Assembly (NCBI GenBank): GCA_963669155.1
Contig: CAVLGW020000039.1
Coordinates: forward strand, 20,736-84,735
DNA from: Arbacia lixula
Lineage: Eukaryota > Echinodermata > Echinoidea > Arbacioida > Arbaciidae
Direction of reading: 5' to 3'
DNA length: 64,000 bases
Shown here piece by piece: positions 30,563 to 41,700 of the stretch. The position numbers were made by a program, and so were the translations under genes. The notes below the pieces were generated by a model that searched no databases, was not told the origin of the DNA, and saw only the letters and a list, made by a program, of their open reading frames with translations. The number at the start of each line of letters is the position of its first letter. The stretch's first letter is position 1.

Positions 30563-30885
30563 AAGACAGAAAGAGAGAGAGAGAGATGATCGAGAGAAGA
30601 TGAGGAAGGGGTGGAGCAAATGGGAGAAAATGAGGGGCGGTGAGAGGAACAGAGAGAGAATGGGAGAAGAGTGAAGGGAGAGGGAGAGAGACTGAGTTTA
30701 GGAGAAAGACAGTGAAGGGATGATGGTGTTGATGGAGGGTGGGGGTGAGATGTAAAACATGCATAGAAAGGGAGAGAGAAGGTGAGAGGTGGAGGTACAA
30801 TTCTTGAGTATCACAGGTACATGTATTAATAGAAGGTCAGGTTTATGTTTTTAACATAATGGAGGACTCAGAGAAAGACAGAGAA

Positions 30886-30982
<97 letters not shown>

Positions 30983-30990
30983 GGGAGGGC
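30358..30990. repeat. GA microsatellite cluster
   Basis: Several (GA)n tracts at 30361-30387, 30520-30590 and 30875-30985, separated by GA-rich text. Confidence 0.9.
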
Positions 30991-32590
30991 AGTTACCTGA
31001 AAAATCATATTCAGGAGGTTACATGTAGCACTCTACAATTCACAGGCACACTCAACTGAACCAAGTATAAGATAGTCATTCAAACACAACCCCAAAGTGC
31101 AAGACAGTGCAATGAATAGGTGAATGACTGACTGTGCATGACTGATTATAAAAATGTCTGGAATGATTCTCAACAACATAAAACACAATGATGATGTACG
31201 GCCACATGATATTGTGTCCATATGTATGTCATTGACATGAGCTGATACAGGTAGCTGTTCGGAGTCATGGTTTTACTGTTTTCTTCAGATAATTTTTGCA
31301 GCCTTCATTAGATTAATCTCAGAGCCAGGAATACTAGAGTGAAGATTCATGGTCAGATATTATGGACATACTGCGTTGAACAGGATACATGTCCTCAAAA
31401 GTCTGTGAGCTTTGATATGCACAACATGTTCTCATGTATACATGTACAGTAGCAGTACTAAAGGCACACTGACTGTATGCATGCACAAACATTTCATTTA
31501 TTTATTTTCTGCTTGACATCTAAAACATCAAATAAAAATACAATTACGTTTTCGTAATGTATTCGCGACTTACTCCCTAACTGCATACTAACGCATTACG
31601 TTCACCTGTATTTCGTGATTCATTTTCAATGGGTAGAACGCACTCTGAATTATTAGTTGTTGCTACTCGGACAAACCTTGGACAAGCTTTGGGGTTACCG
31701 TTGGTGAAGTATTGTGTGAGCAATGTACATAAAATTTTCCTACAGTATGTAACAAAAATGGTCTATGGCAAATACATGGATATTTGTTGCATGTTATACA
31801 GAAAGCATATAGTACATTGCGCAGATATTCTTGAACAATTGAAACAAAATGAAAGAAATGCAAATAAAGTACCTTTCTTAATAAGCGAATGTGAAATATA
31901 AACAAAAACACAAACACTGCATGTGCCTTTATACAGGTTAGAAGTTTGCATGGTACTTTGGGAGTGTCCATACATGTAGAGAAAGAAAAGAATAGGAAAA
32001 CCTGGTGAAAATATGGAATGAAATAAAGGTTATGGGAGAGAGTTACACTGTGGTGGTGGTTTCTGCTGAAGCTCAGCATGATATACTAGCCATAGGACAT
32101 CAGGTCAGATGATAAATAACAGACCTCGGATCACCTGCGTGACTACTGCTGCGCCACACAATAAGAAGACTCCATACCTCTGGTTATATATAGGCTAGTT
32201 TGGCTTCTAGGCTGCCGGACATTTTTCATCCAAACTGACACATAGGGTCTCATACTCATCAGACTAATTGCTTTTATTTTATTTGTATCATTCTCCCGTT
32301 TTCTCAGTCGGTCCCACAAGCCAGAGAAAACAAATGTGGGTTATTAGTGTACTGCAGCCTGATCCTTTGTTGAATAGTTTGGTTTAGAAATTCCCAACAG
32401 CCTGAAATGGAAACCAGCCTGTATATAGGCACACAGTATGGAACATACCTTACATTGGAGATACTCAGTTTATCTGCACACTTATGAAGGCTTCCTTTTG
32501 TAGTTCACTGTTGTTGTTTTTCCATCACTCTGTCCGTCACGTTATCATGTTTTCTTCTCGTTCATCACCCTGTTTGCCTAGTTCACATCC
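30990..32590. other. Intergenic stretch, no gene recognised
   Basis: Short open frames only, without family motifs or paired splice sites. No repeat was recognised. Confidence 0.5.
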
Positions 32591-32595
32591 TTTTT

Positions 32596-33656
32596 GTCTC
32601 GAGGTGAAGGCGAGACTAAGGGATCCAAATGGCGTCCGTCCGTCGTCCGTCCGTCGTCCGTCCGTCGTCCGTCATCCGTCACAAATGTTAAAGTTTACCT
32701 GCAAGACTCTCTTATGATCCATAACTTGGCAACTGTTACAGCAATGGCAGCCACACTTGGTTGATAGAAGCACTAGGGGTATCTTCATGTTATGGTGTTG
32801 TCAGAGGTCATGTGATGATGTCAAAGGTCATTTGAGGTCATATATTAAAGAGTATGTGCAAGACTCTCTTTTTCTATGTTAAAGTTTACCTGCAAGACTC
32901 TCTTTTGACAAATAACTTCACATAGGTTGCTTGGATTACAACCTAACTTGGGTCATAGATGCACTGGGGGTACCTTCATGTTATGGTACCGTTGGAGGTC
33001 ACAGGATAAGGTCAAAGGTCATTTGAGGTCATACGTTAAAGTTTACCTGCAAGACTCTCTTTTGACAAATAACTTCACATGGGTTGCTTGGATTACAACC
33101 TAACTTGGGTCATAGATGCACTGGGGGTACCTTCATGTTATGGTACCGTTGGAGGTCACAGGATAAGGTCAAAGGTCATTTGAGGTCATACGTTAAAGTT
33201 TACCTGCAAGACTCTCTTTTGACAAATAACTTCACATGGGTTGCTTGGATTACAACCTAACTTGGGTCATAGATGCACTGGGGGTACCTTCATGTTATGG
33301 TGCCGTTGGAGGTCACAGGATAAGGTCAAAGGTCATTTGAGGTCATACGTTAAAGTTTACTTGCAAGACTCTCTTATCACACATAACTCATCACATGTTG
33401 CTACAATGGCAATCAAACTTGGATGATGGATGCACTGGGGGCACCTGCATGTTATTGTGCTGTAAGAGGTCACATGATAAGGTCAAAGGTCATTTGAGGT
33501 CATACATTAAAGTTTACTTGCAAGACACTTGTTACATTCTATGGCAGATATTTCACAATCAGCCAGGGATACAATTCTTTTGCGTAGCAACGGAGATCGC
33601 GATATTTCTGGTTATTTTCGCAAGTGGGCGAGACACAATATTGCTAATGCCTTGTT
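32596..33656 (+). mobile_element. Satellite-carrying transposable element, copy 3
   Basis: Left end truncated (GTCTCGAGGTGAAGGCGAGAC, lacking the middle of the hairpin), CCGTCCGT tract, a diverged first unit, then 157-bp units, and the same right end as copy 2 (GTGGGCGAGACACAATATTG). Copies 2 and 3 have the same right flank for a few bases (CTAATGCCTTGTT), so the element end lies there. Confidence 0.8.
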
Positions 33657-33659
33657 CTT

Positions 33660-34205
33660 AACATTTCACCTTCTTCCTTTTCTTTTTGCTTCACCCATTA
33701 CGTTCTTCCATATTTACAATGTGCTCCCTCTGCTCCTATCTATCTAGTTTTCTTCCTCTTCTCCCTTTTTGTCCTTCCTTATTTCTCTGGTTCTTCTTTT
33801 TGTTTTTTTCAGTAATTAACCATTTCTTGATATCTTCCACAAAATAAGTTTTTTTTTCAAAGACTTAACTACGAGATTACTGTTTCTTTAAAGTGTATGA
33901 AGGATAAGGGTGGGGTAAGGCTCACATGAGACATTCAATACATCAGACATGCAATGATAAGAGAATATATTCCTCTAGACACTAATGAAATGCAGAATAG
34001 ATTCAATATGTAGAACGCTACATATTCATGTAGTTTTTATGTCACCCATTTCAGAACTAAATCTCAGTGATTACCTGATCACTGTCAATGAAGTCTTTGC
34101 ATTTAACATCTCAACAGCTATACATGTTGATATCATTGTTCTTCTTTAGAGATCATTATCGAAAAAAACAGCCTAGTTTTCAGGCTGTAGTACATTTCTT
34201 ATTCA
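33660..34205. other. Intergenic stretch, nothing recognised
   Basis: T-rich then AT-balanced sequence with no exon, RNA or repeat signature that I can support. Confidence 0.5.
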
Positions 34206-34208
34206 AAC

Positions 34209-35083
34209 TACAGGGAAACCCCGTTATAACGAGGGGGACGGGACCCACACTTTTTCCTCGCTATAGCCGATTGCTCGCTATATCAGTACATGATCAAAAC
34301 ATACAGAAACAAATGCATCTATAGGACTTTACAAACAATAACATATTTACCGCTAGGACTGTAATATAAATGGCTTTGCAAGCATTCTAAACTGTATTCA
34401 TGACCTAAAAATTCACTAAAATATCTAACAGCACAGTTGAAAATGTAAAGAAATGACACTTCCAACACCTCCGTTTACCGACAAATGAAGCAGCGAGGAG
34501 GCCCAGTTACCCCGGCCGCGCCTGCCGTCATGACTGCGTGTTAGCAATGAATGATCATTGAACGCAATCTTCATGCATGCGCGGCCGCGGTCGTACACGC
34601 GTGGTGTCACACGTGTTTAAAGGCTTCTGCCATGTAAGTGCCTGAGCGGGACTGTGTTGATTGTTGCGCGCGGGGGCGTGCAGTACCTAGAGCCGTATAG
34701 AGATACGGCTCTGGCAGTACCGCACGCATGTAATGTGGACATATGCATGTGTGGTTGTGTGTGTGTGTGGATTCTTGAACAGTGTGTGTGTGATCAGCGT
34801 TTAACGGCGCGAAGAAAATTGCCTGTGCTGTTGTTGCATTTCCCTCGCTGGGCGGCGTGGCTGAAGGGAGTTCTCGTAATAACGGAGTCAATTTCCTTTC
34901 TTTTTCTTTATTCTTGGGCTGGGAATTTGCCTCGCTATAGCAGAAATTTCGCTATAGCCAATCTCGTTATATAAAAACAGAATGCACAGAGGTCTATGGA
35001 AGAAAAATCGGCACCCAAGAAATGTCCTCGTAATAGCAGGGTTCTCGCTATACCCGTGCCCGTTATAACGGGGTTTCCCTGTA
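34209..35083. mobile_element. Pogo/Tigger-like non-autonomous element, 871 bp
   Basis: CAGGGAAACCCCGTTATAAC at 34211 and its reverse complement ending at 35081, flanked by TA on both sides. Subterminal CTCGCTATA repeats are typical of this element type. The middle (34480-34880) is GC-rich and has no intact transposase. Confidence 0.78.
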
Positions 35084-35682
35084 TAACAGTGCAATTAGGT
35101 CTAGTTTTAACAAGACTAAGTCTGGACTCCCAGTCCATTGGTGATTAACTTAAGAGGGATTAGTCTTCTTCCCCCATACTTATTGTAGATCAGCAGTATT
35201 CCGTTCAATGTCCATCATTGTAAAGTTTGGAGCCGAAATATAGATCAGCCTATAAACAAGGCTAGGTCAGGCAGAAGACATTGATTTGATGAAAAAGTAG
35301 GAAAAATCAACATTTTCGACCTGCTTCTCCCCTTAATGAGATCGAGATCAGTGGCTTCAGTGCGAATATTTGCGTTGTCAAGCTGGTAAGTTTGCAAGGT
35401 ACATTTTTCCTGTCATTGTACAATGTGGACTGAGGAGGTCGAATCAATTTACCCAGCGGATGTTATTGTTTACTCGTGTGGACTGAAAAAGCCTGCTCAG
35501 AAAATACAGGTAGTGTCGTTCTCACGCGGATTGATAATTGTAATCTTGTTTAAAATTTTCAAAACTTTGCTTGTTTCTTTTTATTCATTTTTCAATCTAG
35601 AGATCAACAAAATGAGAGAAACTGAAATGAAATGAGCATTAATCAGTCATCTTCTCTCTTTTACTTCTTTATTTCACTACAG

Positions 35683-35770
35683 AGGCCAGAACCCAGCACA
35701 GGCAGAGACCACGTACCTGAACAAAGCCAAGTGGCTAGAGATGTATGGAGTGGACCTACATCACGTCCAG
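35683..35770 (+). CDS. FERM gene exon: F2 lobe end
   Basis: Acceptor TTTCACTACAG, donor GTCCAG/GTGTGC. Encodes [20 protein letters not shown] and YGVDLHHVQ, the conserved helix of FERM F2 as in EPB41L5/L4B. Phase 2 to 0; the two nt before it come from an unseen upstream exon. Confidence 0.85.
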
Positions 35771-38700
35771 GTGTGCACTTGACCTCAAGTTTTAAGTTGG
35801 ATTTCATGTCATTCATCATATAAAAAACGGCTTAAAACAACATGATTGTCTTAGGAATAGAAAAGATATTTAACAGCATATAAGGAAACATTTACAAAGA
35901 ATATGAGAATGAGGAAGCAGGAAGACAGAACGTAAAGTCTTATAAACGCTTATCCGTTTTATTGCATATCAGGGTCAATTTTACACTTTGCAGCAAAAAC
36001 AAATCATGATTTTCCTAAGCCTCCAGCGAAAAAGTGAAGTTACTTCTCCCAAACACAGCTTGCTCTGGAGTATGATTTCTCTTTTAAAAAATAATAATTT
36101 GCAATTTTTTTTTGCAAGTGTAAATGGTGGCACACAAATAATTCGATTTTGGGCCCTGTTGCATAAAACTTGTTATTGATGGTAACTTTGCTGCCAATTT
36201 CTATGAAAACCTTGAATTTGTTAAGTGATGTTACCATGGTAGTTACCATTAATGCAACGGCGCCATGTAGATATAACATATTTGGAATTTCAGGTTTTAT
36301 GGCAAAAATTGTTGAATACGAATCTGAAAGAAACCCTTGGCACTAGTGGGGTTAACTTGTTTTTTCCCTTGGACTCCATCCACAGGGGCGAGATGCCAAT
36401 GACTACCAGCTGGGCCTGACGCCCACAGGAATCCTGATCTACGAGGGTGAGAACAAGATTGGCCTGTTCTTCTGGCCCAAGGTGACCCGGCTGGACTTCA
36501 AGGGAAAGAAGTTGCACCTGGTGGTGGTGGAGGATGATGAGCAGGTGAGTCCAAACATTCTTTCCCCCTTTTTCCCCCTCTCCCCTCCTTCCCCCCTCCT
36601 TCCCCCCTCCTTCCCCCCTCCTTCCCCCCTCCTTCCCCCCTCCTTCCCCCCTCCTTCCCCCCTCCTTCCCCCCTCCTTCACCCCCTCCTTCCCCCTCCTT
36701 TGATCTCTCCATGTGATAATTGACGCCAAACCTGTTACAATGATAGTATAAATGATGGACCTCACTTTCCAGGCATTGGAGGATGACATTTTTATAGGAA
36801 CTGTGCAGGAAGGTTGAGGCGTATCAGGAGCACTTCATTTTGCTGGCCCATATCCCAGGACCCAACACTCTGGTGTGAAAAATTATGCAAAACAAGTCAG
36901 AAAAGTCCCAAAGCTCTGTGTCTATCTAGCTACCGATCATTATCGTGCGGTGGTCGAAATAACATCACATGGTACAGGCAGACCATTTAGTGTGTTGTAG
37001 CTAACAGTGACAGAGTGTCGCCGGATACAACAATCAATAACAAACATTGGTAATGATGACCAGCTGGGCCTGACGCCCACAGGAATCCTGATCTATGAGG
37101 GTGAGAACAAGGGATACAACAATCAATAAAAAACATCAAAATGTTTGCGTGTTGTTATTTTCATGATCTGCTCTTCATTCGTGAAATTCACGAAAATTAA
37201 AACAACAAAATATACCACATTTACAGAACATATCTAATTCTTGATGTGTTTTGTCTCGTGACAGGGTCATGAGCAGCATCACACCTTTGTCTTCAGGCTG
37301 GAGTCACACCAGGCATGCAAGCATCTCTGGAAGTGTGCCGTAGAGCACCACGCCTTCTTCAGGCTGAGAGGACCAGTCAAACAACAACAGGGCAGGCAGG
37401 GCTTTATCAGGATGGGGTCACGCTTCAGATACAGGTATGGGGGAGGGGTGAGGGCAGGGTGGGGGAGGGGTGGGGAGTAGGGTGGGGGAGGGGTGGGGAA
37501 GGGGTAGGGGAGGGGTGGAGGGTAGGGTGGGGAAGGGGAAAGGAGAGGAATGTGCTGTAGAGCACAACGCCTTCTTCAGGCTGAGAGGACCAGTCAAACA
37601 GCAACAGGGCAGACAGGGCTTCATCAGGATGGGGTCACGCTTCAGATGCAGGTATGGGGGAGGGGTGGGGAGTAGGGTGGGGGAGGGTGGGGAAAAGGAG
37701 GGATGTGTAAAGTGTGCGGTAGAGCACAACGCCTTCTTCAGGCTGAGAGGACCAGTCAAACAGCAACAGGGCAGGCAGGGCTTTATCAGGATGGGGTCAC
37801 GTTTCAGATACAGGTATGGGGGAGGGTTGGGGAGTAGGGTGGGGGAGGGGTGAGGGCAGGAAGGATGTGTAAAGTGTGCAGTAGAGCACCACGCCTTCTG
37901 CAGGCTGAGGGGACCAGTCAAACAACAACAGGCCAGCAGGGAGCAGAGTGAGGAGGGGTGGGGAGGGGTAGGGGAGGGGTGGAGGGTAGGGTGGGGAAGG
38001 GGAAAGGAGAGGAGTGTGCAGTAGAGCACCACACCTTCTTCAGGCTGAGAGGACCAGTCAAACAGCAATAGGGCAGGCAGGGCTTTATCAGGATGGGGTC
38101 ACGCTTCAGATGCAGGTATGGGGGAGGGGTGGGGAGTTGGGGAGTAGGTTGGGGGAGAGGAGGGGGCAGGAGGGGTGGGTGAAGTTTTCGTTAGAGCACC
38201 ACGCCTTCCTCACACTGAGGAAACTTGTAAAATTGTAACAGTTTGGTAGCGTGCCATACCCTAATAACAGCTGTAATAAGAGAACAGAGACAGTTATCAA
38301 ATATGCTTTGTCACATTATCTCAACATGCTCTTGGGATGTTATTATACCATCAAAAAATGAACAAATCCCATCAAGCGATAATCTGCCTGGTGCAAAAAG
38401 CTTTTAACTCTCTTATTTGTCGTGTTCTGTAGCGGGAGGACAGAGTTCCAGTCGGCCAGGAATCCCAGATCGAGACGGTCCATGCAGTTTGAGAGGCGGC
38501 CCAGCCAGAGGTTCTCACGGAGACCCTCGTACGCACAGAAGAAAGGTCAGGCTTAGTCTCAGTTCCAGACCTTATTCTTTATCCCCCCCCCCTACGCACA
38601 AATACACACATTCACACACTGATACTCTCAGGTTACAATGGAGCTGGTGATAAACACCCAAGCATGATTGCAGTCATTTGCAATCAAATGTTGCATTTAT

Positions 38701-41700
38701 GCTCAACTTGTGGGGCCAGAATGAGGCTTTGGAAATGTGTGTCAAGTTGAAAACAGGGTTGGGCCCATACTTACTTTTGTTTAAAGGCCAATGTCAAACG
38801 TACAAAAAGGTGCGTTTAAGATTGTTTTTTTTTTCACCCAAAACATGGTACATGGGGAGGCATAAGCACAACATCTCTTTTAAAGATGTTTGTATGAGGT
38901 CATATCTGACATTGGCGATTGACGTCAGCGTTTCAACAAAAGTAAGCATGGACGCGACCCTGTTTTAAAGTAAACTTGTTTAAAAAGCCGCCGTTTATGA
39001 TGAATGTTTTGTATGAGCACTTTATATTGCTCATTTTGCTTATGCAAATTGAGCATAAACGTGCACAATGGCAGGCAGCTGGATGTGTTGTGATCTCAGT
39101 TCCACTTTATTCTTGATACCAAATATAGGCTGTAAAGTGTATTTTGCATTCCTCAATTTGGTAATCTTTGCAATGAATCAAATAGATATTAACCCTACAC
39201 TGTGCATTAAGAAAGTGCGACTTTAGCATACCTAATCTTGATAATTTAATGAGGCAACCCTTAAAGAAAGAAAATAACTTTACTTACATTACAAATTAAT
39301 CTTTTGGTAAAAAAGTTCTGTTACCAGGACAGCATAGAATTTCCAAACATGTCTATTTCTTTTATGTCTGTGTTCTATCAATTTACTTCAAAATTTTATT
39401 TTTTTACAAATTTATTTTATAGCGGCTGAGATGGCAGCAAGACTTCACAACTCATCACCCTCAGCAAGCGGGTAAGCTGACCATCCTATGTTTTTTTTTT
39501 TTTTTTTACATTTGCACTCTTGTACTCTTGGAGGGAAATGTTCAAGTCGATAAATTTTCACACATTTTAAAAAAGAACAACACATGATATTATATCAAAT
39601 TTTACAATATTAGCAAACATGGAAGGAAAATGTTGAAATTCATATCATGTTCACTCATTTATAAAAATACCAATGTGATATTGATGTAACAGTCTCAACA
39701 TTGACAAAAAAAATGAAACAAGGATACAAAAGGATAAAGTTCATACAGATGTTGAATGAATGTATTAGCAAAAAAAGGCACAACTTGTTAAGTTAATGCC
39801 TCGATAAATTAGTGCAAGATGATATTCATAAACAGACGCGAACAAACACAAATTTTGCTTTATTCATTTTCCGCTCCAAAAATTAAAAAATCATTCACCA
39901 AGTACAAACAGTTTTGTGCATGACGTTAGTGATGTACAATGCAGATGAATGCTTACTTACAAATTTATTCATAATAAACAAAGTCCTTTTTTTAATCTTT
40001 TCATGATGAAAGCAGTATGTATTCAGGCAGATGCTATGTTAAATCTTGGAGGTTTTTTGATCTCCAAACCACAATATTATGCAAAAAAGTGCAAAAATGG
40101 TTTTCCTGGTATTTTCCCCCTATATATTAACCCTCTCAGTGCCAGAGGTGCATGAAATGTCTGATACGTGATTGGGCTTTTCCTGGCATGGTATTGATAG
40201 AGTTCAAAATTATGTTCATTAGGCAATGCCAAGAAGAGTGTCCTCACATATTGAAAATGGTGTCATGAAGTTTCTGACACCAGCTTAATTTGAACAAGAT
40301 GACCAATGGATGATGTAATAGGTCAGGTCTGGTTGAAGGAGAGGGCAAGAGGAAGCATACATTGATTCTTGGGAGGCCACTTTCCTGTCTTCAGCGTGAT
40401 GTTCACAAAATGTTATGAGAACAAAGAGAGTTGTTAATCACAGCGGAGCCTCTGATACTTAGAAGCTTGACTTGCTATGGTGATTGTGATGAGATAATGA
40501 ATCTTCATATTGTTGTGGTACGTGTAGTGATATATATTTTCCTAACCTTGTGCCCTTCTTCTCATCCTTGTTTTCCTTTCCTCATTTACTCTCTCCTGCT
40601 CTCCGTCCTCCTCACTCTCCTTTCCCAGTATCATCTGCCTGTACTCAAGTGTGTTGTTTTTTTCTCATTGTCCAATATTTTTGTACTTTTAAAAATCAGA
40701 ATTTGCATTATTTCCTCAACATAACTCACATTAAAAAATTGTATGAAATTGCTCTCACCACTGATTTCCATTATCAGTGCATTTGCATGTGTGCATATTT
40801 CTTATACTTGTAGAACTTAATTTTATCTCAATTCTTGATAGAAAATGTCAATCTTTATGTGTTTGACCTCCCGGTGCAGCTTCCAATCAGAGGGCACCAA
40901 ACATCACTCCCCCCGTAAGGCCTCCCCCAGGGTCCCGCCCCAGCCCCCTGGGCGTGTCGCAGCCAACGCCACCGTGCACGTCCCCGGCACCACCCCCTCC
41001 CCCGCCGCCCCCACCCCGTCCCTACCCGCGGGGGTCCTCACCGAAACGAATATCGACACTGGAGCGACGGCGGAGGTGATTATCGGGAGGGGCGTGGAGA
41101 AACCGAAAGTGGGCGGCACGGGGCTGACGGTGTCGCTGACGAGATCGATTGAGGACTCAGGAGAACACAGTTTTACAGGGAGTCTTAGTAAGTCAGGGGC
41201 GAGCTGTCCTCCTAAAAGCTGCCAATAGTTTGTTATCAATATAGCTGTCAAATTCTGTTTGAGACCCATCTGTAAACAAAGGGAAGGCCCTTAGCCGTGA
41301 AACAACCGATGGTTGCAAAATTGGTGTTATTTTACATTAGAGGATATAAGCTAGTGGACTGATGCATACAGTCTCCTCTGACAAATGACAAGGATTTGAG
41401 CTTATTCCCAGATTGGAGTTCAGTATCTCTGTGGCACTCAACTTACTTTTGCTATCTGTACTATCTGTAAACTTATTTACATGTACAGCAATTGAATTTG
41501 GGATGACCACCTGAACATTCAATTTGTAATAGAATGATTGATTTTATTTATCTCCCTACTAGGGACTCTTGAACACAAATAAGCAAAAGAATGGAAGTCT
41601 TGTGTATTGGTTTCTTATACCCTTTTCTCACTAGGTTTTCTTAGCCCCGTACTATCCTTAGCCCCGTACTATTTTTGAAGCATTTCACACTGGCATTTCT

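Noticed and set aside
35423..35635. A possible upstream FERM exon reading TEEVESIYPADVIVYSCG
   Set aside because: No match to FERM F2 motifs and no convincing acceptor in phase with the next exon.
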